A DNA stretch of 64,000 nucleotides. It comes from Chitinophaga sp. GbtcB8. GTDB lineage: Bacteria > Bacteroidota > Bacteroidia > Chitinophagales > Chitinophagaceae. The notes below the pieces were generated by a model. That model did no database searches. It worked only from the letters and a program-made list of their open reading frames with translations, and was not told the DNA's origin. Below, piece after piece: positions 1-9,048 of this stretch. Both the position numbers and the translations under genes were made by a program. The stretch covers positions 1 through 64,000 of the forward strand of contig NZ_JAGXJN010000041.1 in NCBI RefSeq assembly GCF_019091455.1, written 5' to 3'. The stretch's first letter is position 1. Each line of letters opens with the position of its first letter.

Positions 1-177
1 AAAAGCTTTGAAGGTAAAGAAAAGCAAGCGGCCAAAGTTAACCCCGACGATCCACAAATACCAATGCCATGGTATTCCTACGCCGGAATGAAGGCCAGCG
101 ATCTTGCAGCAATCTATGCGTATTTAAGAACTGTTAAACCGATAAACAACCGGGTGATAGCGTTTCAGAAGTTTTGA
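1..177 (+). CDS. c-type cytochrome, C-terminal fragment
   Basis: This is the last 58 residues of a protein whose start lies before the window; reading frame 1 is open to a TGA at 175-177. The stretch MPWYSYAGMKASDLAAIYAY followed by LRTVKPINN matches the usual end of mono- or diheme c-type cytochromes of periplasmic redox chains. In those a Met of the MPW..Y.GM region is the distal haem ligand and the chain closes with an AIYAYLRTxKPxxN helix. The CxxCH haem site itself would be upstream, so haem number cannot be judged. It is probably a periplasmic or lipoprotein electron carrier. No downstream gene follows on this strand. Confidence 0.75.
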   Translation, partial: KSFEGKEKQAAKVNPDDPQIPMPWYSYAGMKASDLAAIYAYLRTVKPINNRVIAFQKF

Positions 178-411
178 ATTTCTTAAGTTCCTTACTATAA
201 AGCGACACTTAACAAACAGTCATTGAGATGGAGGTGGCGACATCCGGTTAATGTGGTTACCACCTTTTATGTTTAGCGGTGTAAGAACATTAGAGTTTAC
301 TGTTGGCGTAATTGTATGGCATGTAAAGCAGCGGAGTGACGGGCTTTCGTGGATTTTGTCGCCGGTGGAGCTGCCGTGTGAAAGTGAATTTGAATAGATC
401 TTACATGCAAA

Positions 412-432
412 CCCGCTCTCTTTTGGAGCGGG
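412..432. terminator. bidirectional hairpin terminator
   Basis: A perfect 7-bp stem (CCCGCTC at 412-418, GAGCGGG at 426-432) has a 7-base loop. The plus-strand side is followed by TTGCTGTTTTTA. It sits just beyond the stop of the minus-strand gene ending at 449 and downstream of the cytochrome fragment, so it can serve both. The rest of 178-448 shows no convincing gene. Confidence 0.6.
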
Positions 433-448
433 CTTGCTGTTTTTATAA

Positions 449-3409
449 CTATTTAATCATTGTCCTGTACAATCCCGTACGCCCGGTAAAATATAAAGTA
501 TTACCATTCGTAATAACCAGTGATGACGGGCGTTCCGGCACACGGATCCATTCCCGTTGTTTACCTGCTGCATCAAAAGAATAAATATCCCCATCTGCTA
601 CCCATACATTACCCTGCTGATCAGGAATAGAATTAAACTCACCTTTTTCTGCAAAGTATTTCAGGTCAGAAAGATACCCCTGTGCATCTACCTGCATTTT
701 CACGGTACGTTTGTCATATTCATCCACAGCATATAAAGGCTTGCCGGGGAAAGCGTTTACCAGGGCGCAGGAGCGGGCAAGATCGTAACAGATGGGGATG
801 ATGGTTTTCCCATCCGGCGCTATCCAGCATTCCTCATTCCTGTTTAATGATACGGTATTGAAATCATGATAATCGCGCCAGCGGTTGGAGGGGTATAATG
901 CTTTATATACATTCTTCACCGTGCCCATTTGTTTTTTATCCAGCAGCCGGATGGTGTTTTCCGGTTGTTCCGGATCCACTGCATATACCAGTGTGCCAAA
1001 GCCGGAGTTACCCCAACCACTAAACGAAGTACCGCTGGCATCCGGCGGATTCTGATAGCGTTCCGGCTGCCCGTTGATGATGTAACCTGGTTGCGGGTTG
1101 TAGCGGAACACCACCAGCAGGTTGTCTTTGGAATCACAGGCCAGTGAAAGCGGCTCCCAGGGAAAATCTGCCAGCAGCTGCAGGGATTGTGTGGCAGCCG
1201 ACCATTTGTACACGCGTTTCATACGCTGCTCTGCAAAGTATACGTTGCCTTTTGAATCTGCGCAAAGGCCAATGGCAAATTCAAAACCTTTAGCTAACAG
1301 CTGCAGGGGCGCAGCAGCTTTTGCGGGTTTATTACCGCTGATAAGTAAACGCGCAAACTCTGTAGGGCGGATGGTTATATCAGTATTAATATCGTAGAGC
1401 GGGTTATCGGTAGTATACTTGATCTGGCTGTAGTTATGCACATTCAGCAGCTCCAGGTTAGTACAATCCCAGGTACGTACGGAATAAGGATAGGGCACTT
1501 TAACCCTGATCACGCGGAACATATACAGATTGGCAAAGGTCATATCCTTGCAGGATTCAATTTCCAGCGGCTGGCATCCGGAGCTTTCCACACTTTCTTC
1601 TTCCAGCTGTAAAGCATATACTTTCCAGTTGGATACATTTTTGAAACGTACCTCATTCCGTACATGGTGCTCTACTGACATGGCATATATCCTGCCGCGT
1701 GTAGCCGTATTGTTTACATAACACCCGGAGGTGGCAAAAGTGCTGGCTGACCAGATATTTTTGAAAATACCACCGCCGTTATTGGTTACCCACAAGCTCC
1801 AGTATTGCGTGTCCCACAGCGGATCTCCCACTGTGCGGCGGCCTGTTTGCGGCTGCTCTCTTTCTTCCCATTTCCAGCGCACCTGCGGGCCCGGGCGCAT
1901 GGTGCCATGCCCGCCAATGAACTTCACATCATCCACCATTGACTTTTCCCCGGCCATCCATTTACAGGCTACGGCGCGGTAGTTGCTTTCTGCAGTGTAC
2001 AAACCAATCCCGGTGATGATGTTGGTGCCGCCTTCCGGCGCTTCTACCATGGCTTTGGGCGCGCCAAAGCTGCCGAATGCCGGTGCATTTTCTGCCAGCG
2101 CAAAATTAGTGGCCATGGGGTGCAGGCCTATTAATACGGTATTAGGCTTTAGCCGGATGGTTTCAGAGATGCGGTAAGAGCCTTGCGGTACGTAAATTAC
2201 ACGGTGTTCGTCAATGGCTTTTTGAATGGCTTTGGTATCATCGGTAACACCATCGCCCGCTGCACCTAAGGTTTTCAGGTTCACCCAGTCTGCCATGGGT
2301 GGAAGTGCAGGTATATCATTGTTAAGCGTGGCCGGTAATGTTTTTAGTGGTTGTATTTCGCTGATGGTTTTATATACCGGTTCTTTATCCAGGTCATCTA
2401 TCTGCAGCCCATATACGAAGCGTTGTACTTCGTACGTGGTGTAAGCAGCTTTAGTTACGCTGTCTGCTTTTGGGTAATGCACCAGCACCGGTACCTGCCT
2501 GCAATACAGGTTGCGGATGTTCAGCTGCATATTGGCATTGCCTTCATTGCTTATCCTGATAGCGGTATCGCGGATATTTTCAAATTTGCAGTTTTCCAGG
2601 AATAGTTTTTCCCAATAGTTGCTGTCTACCTGTATAGCGGCTGGTACATTTTTTACCTGCATGCGCACAATGGTAAATCCGGCCTGCTGTGTTTTAATAG
2701 CGGTTTTGCGCTGCCCTTCAAAGTAAGTATCCATCATCATGAACTGCCAGCCGGGAGATGCTTTAGTGGTGTAGATGCCATAATCACCGCCAAAGAATTT
2801 TACATCTTCCATAAAGTTACCCACATCAAACAAACCGGCTTTTCCTTTTCCTATATCAATATTGCAATGAGATACATAGCTGTGTTGTGCAAAGTGGGTA
2901 CGCAGCGCTACTGCAGCGGGATTGCCGTCTTCGATCTTCAGATCAATATTGGAGAGGGCGCTGTAAAAAGTACCGGCGCCGGCATCACTTACATTACTGC
3001 CGGGTTCCACTATGCTGCTGGTGAACCAGAACATATAAGATGCTTTGCCTTTGTCCTGCTGGTTGGCTTCAGCAAAACCAGGCGAGTGCTGTTTTAAGAT
3101 GATCAGCGGGCGGCTTTTTCCATAACCTATTAAGCGTATGGCAGCAGGAATGTAAATGGTTTTGGAAATAAAGTAAGTGCCTTCCGGGATGAAGAGGATG
3201 CCGAAGTTCCTGTTTTTCTTCAGCTGGTTAATAGCGGTTTGCAGCTGGTCAGATACATCTGCCGCCTTGCCGGGAGCAAAATATACCGCCTCCGGATCGT
3301 CCGGCTTCTGCGTGTACAAAGACTTGCCGGGTGTGAATTGACTGAAAACATTGCTGCAGCTGCCGGTTAACAGAACCAGCAGCAAAAAGGCCTTGACGTG
3401 GTAAGCCAT
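449..3409 (-). CDS. secreted double beta-helix (pectate lyase superfamily / GH55-like) protein with C-terminal propeller
   Basis: The protein is 986 residues from the chosen ATG at 3409. A longer frame to 3511 exists, but it would overlap the upstream cupin gene and push the signal peptide to residue 35. The new start gives a clean signal: MAYHVKAFLLLVLLTGSC then SNVFSQ, possibly with a relaxed lipobox. Two right-handed beta-helix starts are visible. One is near residues 45-90 (FIPEGTYFISKTIYIP). The other is near residue 375 and carries the family hallmark GAAGDGVTDDTKAIQKAID plus YVPQGSYRIS. This two-helix layout is that of GH55 exo-beta-1,3-glucanase-like proteins. From about residue 705 the chain looks like an NHL/SMP-30-type propeller (GLCADSKGNVYFAEQ). 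The likely role is binding or cleaving an extracellular polysaccharide; catalytic residues were not assigned. Confidence 0.75.
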   Translation of the reverse strand: MAYHVKAFLLLVLLTGSCSNVFSQFTPGKSLYTQKPDDPEAVYFAPGKAADVSDQLQTAINQLKKNRNFGILFIPEGTYFISKTIYIPAAIRLIGYGKSRPLIILKQHSPGFAEANQQDKGKASYMFWFTSSIVEPGSNVSDAGAGTFYSALSNIDLKIEDGNPAAVALRTHFAQHSYVSHCNIDIGKGKAGLFDVGNFMEDVKFFGGDYGIYTTKASPGWQFMMMDTYFEGQRKTAIKTQQAGFTIVRMQVKNVPAAIQVDSNYWEKLFLENCKFENIRDTAIRISNEGNANMQLNIRNLYCRQVPVLVHYPKADSVTKAAYTTYEVQRFVYGLQIDDLDKEPVYKTISEIQPLKTLPATLNNDIPALPPMADWVNLKTLGAAGDGVTDDTKAIQKAIDEHRVIYVPQGSYRISETIRLKPNTVLIGLHPMATNFALAENAPAFGSFGAPKAMVEAPEGGTNIITGIGLYTAESNYRAVACKWMAGEKSMVDDVKFIGGHGTMRPGPQVRWKWEEREQPQTGRRTVGDPLWDTQYWSLWVTNNGGGIFKNIWSASTFATSGCYVNNTATRGRIYAMSVEHHVRNEVRFKNVSNWKVYALQLEEESVESSGCQPLEIESCKDMTFANLYMFRVIRVKVPYPYSVRTWDCTNLELLNVHNYSQIKYTTDNPLYDINTDITIRPTEFARLLISGNKPAKAAAPLQLLAKGFEFAIGLCADSKGNVYFAEQRMKRVYKWSAATQSLQLLADFPWEPLSLACDSKDNLLVVFRYNPQPGYIINGQPERYQNPPDASGTSFSGWGNSGFGTLVYAVDPEQPENTIRLLDKKQMGTVKNVYKALYPSNRWRDYHDFNTVSLNRNEECWIAPDGKTIIPICYDLARSCALVNAFPGKPLYAVDEYDKRTVKMQVDAQGYLSDLKYFAEKGEFNSIPDQQGNVWVADGDIYSFDAAGKQREWIRVPERPSSLVITNGNTLYFTGRTGLYRTMIK

Positions 3410-3458
3410 ATAGAGTGGAATTTTTTGCAACAACAAAATAGTACGGAAAGAGATAGAT

Positions 3459-3965
3459 TCAAAGAGTATCCAGATAATCCGGCGGGAAAAGCTGCTGCCC
3501 ATATTTTTCACTGATCTCTTTCATTTTGTTGATGCCTGCTTCATCCATTGGTACTGGCGGTAAAAATGTGCCGGCACTTACCGGTGTACCTGCTGCCTTG
3601 AAAAAATCATCTAACCCAGCCGGCACCACAATACATAACAGGTGCGCCATTTGCCCGCTCTTGTTCTTAAATGCATGCACAATACCGCCTTTGGGTATAT
3701 TCACAAAAGCGCCTTTGCGGGCCACATAGGTTTGCGTTTCCGTTCGCACTTCAATTTCTCCATCCACTACATAAAAGTTTTCCTGGAAGCTGGCATGTGC
3801 ATGCGGTCCGGGGCCGCTGCCCGGTGGCACCAGCATATCTATCACGGCAAATTCGCGCTGGGTTTGCTGTCCGCTGATTATAATACGATAGTTGCCGCCT
3901 GCCATGGCTAAGCTATCGCCGGCTGTAGGGTCTACGGTAATGGCGGGTTGTTTGGTTTGTTCCAT
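3459..3965 (-). CDS. cupin domain protein
   Basis: The start was placed at MEQTKQPAITVD (3965), giving 168 residues. A longer frame begins at 4004 but adds an unlikely MCQLDLNFFKHCY extension. A single cupin barrel is clear: motif 1 is PGPHAHASFQENFYVVDGE (two His plus Glu as metal ligands) and motif 2 is KGAFVNIPKGGIVHAFKN. Proteins of this type are small mononuclear metal-binding oxygenases, isomerases or sensors, and the substrate is unknown. It lies 49 bases upstream of the beta-helix gene on the same strand and may be co-transcribed with it. The C-terminal 50 residues (AAGTPVSAGTFLPP onward) resemble the tail of quercetinase-like cupins, but this is weak. Confidence 0.75.
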   Translation of the reverse strand: MEQTKQPAITVDPTAGDSLAMAGGNYRIIISGQQTQREFAVIDMLVPPGSGPGPHAHASFQENFYVVDGEIEVRTETQTYVARKGAFVNIPKGGIVHAFKNKSGQMAHLLCIVVPAGLDDFFKAAGTPVSAGTFLPPVPMDEAGINKMKEISEKYGQQLFPPDYLDTL

Positions 3966-4277
3966 ATAACAATGTTTGAAAAAGTTCAGATCCAATTGGC
4001 ACAACTACTGTGCCGTTACTAATGATCTGAAATTTAAAAATTTAATTGAACAAAGTTCCTCTGTGCGCGTACTAAAGTGTGCTGTTTTATACTTAACCGG
4101 TTGTTAAGAGCTGGTTATACGTTAATAAATCCGTACAATTCCCCTTTATGTCACCGCGGATCTTTACGTATAAACCCGGTTTTTTGCAACCCGGGCGGTC
4201 TGCATGCGGTAAAGACGATTATTTGTATATTTTTGTACCCATTCTGATTAACCTTAATCTCTCCTAAGAGTACAACA
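3966..4277. other. divergent intergenic region
   Basis: These 312 bases separate the minus-strand cupin gene from the plus-strand OmpA-like gene. I see no ORF with protein-like composition here. The region is A/T-rich and should hold both promoters; a candidate for the rightward gene is listed separately at 4228-4235. Confidence 0.6.
4228..4235 (+). promoter_or_regulatory. putative Bacteroidota -7 element upstream of the OmpA-like gene
   Basis: TATTTTTG fits the Bacteroidota sigma-A -7 consensus TAnnTTTG exactly. It lies 42 bases before the ATG at 4278, giving a leader of roughly 35 bases. No TTTG sits at the expected distance upstream, so the call rests on one box only. Confidence 0.35.
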
Positions 4278-5576
4278 ATGAAAAAGCTTTTTGTAATTGG
4301 GACCGCCTGTATGTTAACCTGTACGGTAGTAAAGGCACAGCTATTTGACCGCATTAAAAATAAAATGGAGCAGAAAGCAAATGATGCGATAGACAAAACT
4401 ATAGACAATGCAGGTAAGAAGAAAGACAAAAAGAAATCCGGTGAAAGCTCCCCGGAAAGTACTGATAACGGGAGTACCGGCACTACTACCACTACGAACG
4501 GTGAAAGCAGTGCAGGTGTGGCCATAGGACCTAACGTGGATATTACCTCTTATTCCAAATTTGATTTTGTGCCCGGCGCCAAAATAATTATAGATGAAGA
4601 TTTTTCACAGGAGGCCATTGGTGATTTTCCCGCGCAATGGAACACCCGCACCGGCGCAGAAGTGGTGACCGTGAACAACCGCCCGGGTAAATGGCTGAGC
4701 ATTAAACAGGACGGCGTTTTTTACCCGGAATACCTGACCAGTAACTTCCCCGACAACTTTACGCTGCAGGTAGATCTAATGGCCAACAACGGCATTGCCA
4801 ACATCGGGCAGCTTACTATCAGCCTGCTGCAAGCAAAAAATGCAGATGAGAAGTTTGATTATGGTAAAGAGACCAGTACCAGCAGTATTCCCAACTTTAA
4901 GGCGAGCTTTAACCCCAAGTCTTCCGGGGATGGCGATATGTATTATTCCAGCAATGTTATCGGCAATCATAACATCAGCGCTACACCCGAGTTTAATGTA
5001 CCCAAAAAGAACGCTGTAAGAGTATCCATCTGGCGGCAGAAACAACGCATACGTGTGTACCTTGACAGCACTAAAACGCTGGACCTGCCCCGTGCGCTGG
5101 ATGCCAATGCTGTGCTGAACTCCCTGGTATTTGCCACCTATGCGCCGGATTATGGCAAGGAAGGCGGAACCTTCTTTATCAGCAACATCCGCCTGGCAGT
5201 AGGCGCACCGGATACCCGCAACAAGCTGATAACAGAAGGCAAATTTGTGACACACGGTATTTTGTTTGATGTGAACAGTGATAAGATCCAGGCCGCGTCC
5301 TACGGCAGCCTGCAGGATATTGCCAATGTGCTGAAAGAAAATGCCGGGGTGCGTGTGAAAATTGTAGGCCATACAGATGCTAATGGTGATGACCAGCTGA
5401 ACCAGGACCTTTCCAAACGCCGCGCTGCAGCGGTAAAAGAGTCGCTCAGCAAAAGTTTTGGTATTGATGCTTCCCGTATGGATACGGATGGTAAAGGCAA
5501 AACACAGCCTATTGATGATAACAATACAGCTGCCGGCCGGGCCAATAACAGGCGGGTAGAGTTTATAAAGCTGTAA
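4278..5576 (+). CDS. OmpA-family outer-membrane / peptidoglycan-anchoring protein
   Basis: The 432-residue protein begins with a signal peptide (MKKLFVIGTACMLTCTVVKA|Q). A Lys-rich, probably helical segment (LFDRIKNKMEQKANDAIDKT) and a Ser/Thr/Gly-rich linker follow (about residues 60-80). The middle, roughly residues 95-300, looks like a jelly-roll lectin/LamG-type beta domain. The last 120 residues are an OmpA C-terminal domain: GILFDVNSDKIQ, VKIVGHTDANGDDQLNQDLS, KRRAAAVKESL and GRANNRRVEF. This domain binds the diaminopimelate of peptidoglycan from the periplasm. The gene stands alone and is closed by a strong terminator at 5605-5638. Confidence 0.85.
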   Translation: MKKLFVIGTACMLTCTVVKAQLFDRIKNKMEQKANDAIDKTIDNAGKKKDKKKSGESSPESTDNGSTGTTTTTNGESSAGVAIGPNVDITSYSKFDFVPGAKIIIDEDFSQEAIGDFPAQWNTRTGAEVVTVNNRPGKWLSIKQDGVFYPEYLTSNFPDNFTLQVDLMANNGIANIGQLTISLLQAKNADEKFDYGKETSTSSIPNFKASFNPKSSGDGDMYYSSNVIGNHNISATPEFNVPKKNAVRVSIWRQKQRIRVYLDSTKTLDLPRALDANAVLNSLVFATYAPDYGKEGGTFFISNIRLAVGAPDTRNKLITEGKFVTHGILFDVNSDKIQAASYGSLQDIANVLKENAGVRVKIVGHTDANGDDQLNQDLSKRRAAAVKESLSKSFGIDASRMDTDGKGKTQPIDDNNTAAGRANNRRVEFIKL

Positions 5577-5604
5577 TCCCGCTGCTGTAAAAGCATATAA
5601 TTAT

Positions 5605-5638
5605 AAAACCCGCTATGGTTAGCACCGTAGCGGGTTTT
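5605..5638. terminator. strong intrinsic terminator
   Basis: The arms AAAACCCGCTA (5605-5615) and TAGCGGGTTTT (5628-5638) are perfect complements. The stem extends inward through GGT/ACC to a 4-base loop, and the 3' arm ends in TTTT. It lies 28 bases past the OmpA-like stop and faces the end of the convergent TonB-domain gene, so it probably works in both directions. Confidence 0.85.
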
Positions 5639-5676
5639 AATTTTTAACTAAAGCTGGCGTAGAGTAGCCGCTGACG

Positions 5677-6111
5677 TTAGTTTACGTCAGACGGTAGTGA
5701 AAATTTTATCGGTAAAGTATGGCTCATTTTCGCTGTAATGGAATTTTGCTTGCCCGGTATCCACTTACCGCTTTCCTTTATCAGGCGCACGGCTTCCTCT
5801 CCCATAGCGGGGCTGGGCGATCTCATACAGGTAACATTAGACAGGGTGCTGTCTTTTGCCACCACAAAATATACATAGGCAATACCTTCCAAACGTGCCT
5901 GTTTATCTTTTTCCGGATAGCGTAAATTCTTGCTAATGAACCGCTGAAGGCTGTCTGTACCTTTCAGGTAGCTGGGCGGTTGTTCAATAAACACAAAAAC
6001 GCGGTCGTCCCCATCACTTTCCTTTGTAAGCGGTATATCGGCCGTTTTAGTTTGTGCCATGCCCGGGATAACGGTTCCCAAAAGTGTTATCCAGAGTAAA
6101 AATCGAATCAT
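5677..6111 (-). CDS. TonB C-terminal domain protein
   Basis: The protein is 144 residues with a signal peptide (MIRFLLWITLLGTVIPGMA|Q). The mature part is a stand-alone TonB-C fold: LRYPEKDKQARLEGIAYVYF, a VAKDSTLSNV turn, EEAVRLIKESGKWIPGKQ and the closing HTLPIKFSL. Full TonB proteins have an N-terminal membrane anchor and a Pro-rich stalk, and neither is present. It is therefore not an energy transducer in the usual sense but one of the small secreted TonB-C proteins common in Bacteroidota. Its partner is unknown. It is convergent with the OmpA-like gene. Confidence 0.75.
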   Translation of the reverse strand: MIRFLLWITLLGTVIPGMAQTKTADIPLTKESDGDDRVFVFIEQPPSYLKGTDSLQRFISKNLRYPEKDKQARLEGIAYVYFVVAKDSTLSNVTCMRSPSPAMGEEAVRLIKESGKWIPGKQNSITAKMSHTLPIKFSLPSDVN

Positions 6112-6304
6112 ATTAATATTATTTAATATAGCAAGATAGGGACTTTTCTGAAAAAGCCGGTTATGTGGATGTTAAGGTTAAAAAAGTATCTTTAAATGGT
6201 ATAAATGTATCATTGGGATGCAGCAGAATTATTGGGAGCCTGTACAAGGGTCCAATTTCTTCTTTCCCTCTCTGGTAGGGATTTAGGGTTAACAGGCCCT
6301 CTCT

Positions 6305-6946
6305 TTATAACTTTACGAACTCCCTGCGCAATGCTTCCATACACAGGCCTACCCTGCTTTGCACATTCAGCTTCTGGAAAAGCGTTTCCCGGTAGCCATC
6401 TACCGTTCTTTCACTCACATTCATTTTATTGGCAATTTCCTTGTAGGTCATGTCACTGCAGGCATGCTGAATAAATTCCAGCTCCCTGACCGTTAGCTTC
6501 AGATCTTTTTCTTTATTCGCTTTCATCATCAGCCTCCCGTAATTAATGTTATTGTTATCTGAATTATAGTATCCATTTTGCTGCACTTCGTCCAGCGCTT
6601 TTTCCAGTTCAGTTGGATGGCTGTCTTTCAGGAGATAAGCGCAGCAGCCGGCGCGCAGCATATTAATGATAGAGGCATCGCTATCATTCATAGATAAAGC
6701 GATGAGTTTTATAACCGGGTAGTTTTCGCTTATCCAGTTGGCGGTATCCACCCCATTCATCACAGGCATGTTCACGTCTATCAGCATCAGGTCCGGCGGT
6801 GTTTTCAGCAGGCGCAGTTTGTCCTGCATATCTTTTCCATTCAATGCTTCCAGCACTACCTCGTACTTATCAAAGCTTTGCAGCAGTGAGGTTAGTGATT
6901 TCAGAAAAAGCTGGTGATCATCCACCAGTCCGATCGTTATAGGCAT
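6305..6946 (-). CDS. NarL/FixJ-type response regulator
   Basis: The 213-residue protein has a receiver domain at residues 1-120 (acidic pocket VDDH at 8-11, phospho-acceptor Asp57 in LMLIDVNMP, switch Ser in IALSMND, Lys in YLLKDS). A LuxR-type helix-turn-helix is at about 150-205 (LTVRELEFIQHACSDMTYKE then IANKMNVSERTVDGYR). It should bind DNA when phosphorylated by the kinase encoded just upstream, whose 3' end overlaps this gene by 10 bases. Target genes are unknown. Confidence 0.9.
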   Translation of the reverse strand: MPITIGLVDDHQLFLKSLTSLLQSFDKYEVVLEALNGKDMQDKLRLLKTPPDLMLIDVNMPVMNGVDTANWISENYPVIKLIALSMNDSDASIINMLRAGCCAYLLKDSHPTELEKALDEVQQNGYYNSDNNNINYGRLMMKANKEKDLKLTVRELEFIQHACSDMTYKEIANKMNVSERTVDGYRETLFQKLNVQSRVGLCMEALRREFVKL

Positions 6947-7731
6947 ATAGTATTGTTTACAACAGGAATAATTATACTCACAGTGGTGCCGCTGCCTAAC
7001 ACAGATTCCCAGGTAATACTGCCACCCAGCATTGCCGTACGGTGTTTCATATTCCGGATGCCCATGCCGCTGCCATGCCGGTTTATATCAAAGCCCTGGC
7101 CATTATCACTGATGTTCACCACCAGGTTTTGCTCCCGCATATTAATAAGAATATTGATGTACTCCGGCGTTGCATGTTTTACAGCATTTTGTATAGCTTC
7201 CTGCACAATCCTGAATAATACGATCTGCTGGTCGGGTACCAGCCCTAAATTAGTATTGCAGATAAACTCCGCACGTATGAGGTCTACACCGCTGTTCATC
7301 CTTGCCATTTCGGCCTGTAGGTTATCATAAAAGTTAAACTGGCGCAGCCATTCAGGGTCAATGGCCTTTGACAGTGACCGCAGCTCATTAATAGCCTGCC
7401 CAATGGTAATGTTGGCATTAAGCAATGTTTCAGGAGGTTGCTCCAGGTTACGCTCCGTTAGGCCCAGCAGCAGCCGCGAGGTGCTTAGTAACTGCCCGAT
7501 ATTATCGTGTAGTTCCTTGCCAATAAGCTGAAAAGTATCCTCCTGCGTTTCAAGTTTCACCTGCAGCATTTCATGTTCATATCTTTCTTTTAAGAACTGT
7601 TTTTCCAGCAGGTCTTTTGTGATCATTTTCTGATACCTCGCTATAGAAATAATAAATACTATCACCAGAAAGAATACCAGGAGTATACCACCAACAACTG
7701 TCATCAATATTTTTTCATTCTCCGTGAGCAT
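6937..7731 (-). CDS. sensor histidine kinase, HisKA_3 (NarX/DegS) type
   Basis: The 264-residue protein has one N-terminal membrane helix (residues 10-31, MTVVGGILLVFFLVIVFIIS). A coiled region follows, then the HisKA_3 phosphorylation helix LIGKELHDNIGQLLSTSR with His75, and a HATPase_c domain (EAIQNAVKHA N-box, ISDNGQGFD G1 box, GSGMGIRNMKHR, GSGTTVSI). There is almost no periplasmic part, so the signal is probably received through the membrane segment or a partner. The gene overlaps its response regulator by 10 bases. It also overlaps the upstream membrane-protein gene by 28 bases, so the three are translationally coupled. Confidence 0.9.
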   Translation of the reverse strand: MLTENEKILMTVVGGILLVFFLVIVFIISIARYQKMITKDLLEKQFLKERYEHEMLQVKLETQEDTFQLIGKELHDNIGQLLSTSRLLLGLTERNLEQPPETLLNANITIGQAINELRSLSKAIDPEWLRQFNFYDNLQAEMARMNSGVDLIRAEFICNTNLGLVPDQQIVLFRIVQEAIQNAVKHATPEYINILINMREQNLVVNISDNGQGFDINRHGSGMGIRNMKHRTAMLGGSITWESVLGSGTTVSIIIPVVNNTICL

Positions 7732-8354
7732 ATAAAAGCGTATGATAGTGTGAGATATAAAAAGAAGTTCAGACCATTATTAATATAGTTCCTCAACTGC
7801 CCTGCAACTATTGCATTTTTGGTAAGGTAGTAAGCATATACGGCATTAAAATAAAAGGTACAGGAGAAAAATACCAGCAGGGCCGTATAGATCCAGAACA
7901 TAGGATGCCGGGTAACCGGCAGGCCGCCTGCATGTGGCATGCTGAGGAAAAGCAGTGTGATCCACACGGTATTTAACAAACAGCTGATCTCATATATTAC
8001 AGAAGGGAAATTGGTGATCCGCGGCAAACTCCCAAACAGCAGGCAACAGCCCAGGTAAACCAATATGGAAGCGTACATCCAGTTACCAGCCGGCCTGCGC
8101 CGCATGTTCCTGGTGTAAAATAATGTTAACAAAACATACTCCATGGGCAAATAAAAATAGTAAGGTGCATTGCTGTTAATCTGATAATACTGCAGTACTT
8201 CCACCGTTATCTCTGTTACCAGGCCACAACACAGCACCAGCCGCAGGAAAAGAAGGCCAGGGACATTACCCGCCCTGGCCCTCAGGGATAAAAGAAGACA
8301 GCTGATATAGATGATAAAGTAAAATCTATCGTATATCGTAAATGTATCAGGCAT
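7704..8354 (-). CDS. polytopic membrane protein coupled to the two-component system
   Basis: The 216-residue protein has about six hydrophobic segments (for example FYFIIYISCLLLSL, LLFLRLVLCCGLVTEI, ASILVYLGCCLLFG, IYTALLVFFSCTFYF, FFLYLTLSYAFI) and a basic tail RRMKKY. I do not recognise a named domain. It overlaps the kinase by 28 bases. Small multi-helix proteins in this position in Bacteroidota are plausible sensory partners for kinases with a minimal input domain; that role is inference from context only. Confidence 0.65.
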   Translation of the reverse strand: MPDTFTIYDRFYFIIYISCLLLSLRARAGNVPGLLFLRLVLCCGLVTEITVEVLQYYQINSNAPYYFYLPMEYVLLTLFYTRNMRRRPAGNWMYASILVYLGCCLLFGSLPRITNFPSVIYEISCLLNTVWITLLFLSMPHAGGLPVTRHPMFWIYTALLVFFSCTFYFNAVYAYYLTKNAIVAGQLRNYINNGLNFFLYLTLSYAFICSRRMKKY

Positions 8355-8358
8355 GCAG

Positions 8359-8946
8359 TTAATAACTGGCTAGTAACAAGTCTGATGGATTATCTGAAAC
8401 CTGCAAAGATGTGTGAACTGTATTTAGTGTAAGACTGGCCTTATGTACTTCCGCGATCACATAGTTGATCTTAACCGCAGGATCCGGGGGGGTACAGGCA
8501 TCAACATCCTCCAGGGCATCGTTTACAATAGCTTTGGAAGGTGCGATGAGCTCACCATCATCATTTTGCCTGGGCTTATTCTTACCATCTTCCGATACGC
8601 CTACCAGTATAATAGTACTTTTGCCCTTTGATTTACCCACAATATAACGTATGCCTTCGCAGTCGCGCTGTGCCAGTATCTGCATAATAATCTCCTTTCC
8701 AAACACACCGGACACGGTTTGAAAGGCAGGATCCAGCAGGGTTTTAATAATGGCGAACCGGTTATCATTCAATAGGTCGGCCCACTGGGGGATGTCTTTT
8801 AGCTCTTCAATAAACTTGTTTGCGGCATCAATATCCGCTGCATAATCGTTGATCATTTTACAAGCGGCATGTTTGGTAATGGGTTGGCCAAAGCCTCTTA
8901 CTTCTGTGGTATCGTCCGCCAGGCGAATTTCAAGTTTGTTGTTCAT
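8359..8946 (-). CDS. uncharacterised soluble protein
   Basis: The chosen start is MNNKLEIRLADD at 8946 (195 residues); an in-frame ATG at 8988 would add 14 residues of unlikely sequence. There is no signal peptide and no membrane helix. It looks alpha/beta with an acidic middle (GVSEDGKNKPRQNDDGELIA) and contains KINYVIAEVHKASL near the end. I do not recognise the family. Only 4 bases separate it from the downstream membrane-protein gene, so it probably belongs to the same transcript as the two-component system. Confidence 0.5.
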   Translation of the reverse strand: MNNKLEIRLADDTTEVRGFGQPITKHAACKMINDYAADIDAANKFIEELKDIPQWADLLNDNRFAIIKTLLDPAFQTVSGVFGKEIIMQILAQRDCEGIRYIVGKSKGKSTIILVGVSEDGKNKPRQNDDGELIAPSKAIVNDALEDVDACTPPDPAVKINYVIAEVHKASLTLNTVHTSLQVSDNPSDLLLASY

Positions 8947-9048
8947 AGTGGTATGACAACCTTTTAAAAGCATTCCATTCGGTAACATAGTTGGGGATTT
9001 AAATGTTTGAGAATAGTGAGCGGATTTTGGGGATGATAATACTGATGG

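Noticed and set aside
336..584. 82-residue plus-strand ORF near the left end
   Set aside because: It spans the terminator hairpin and the 3' end of the beta-helix gene, and its composition is not protein-like.
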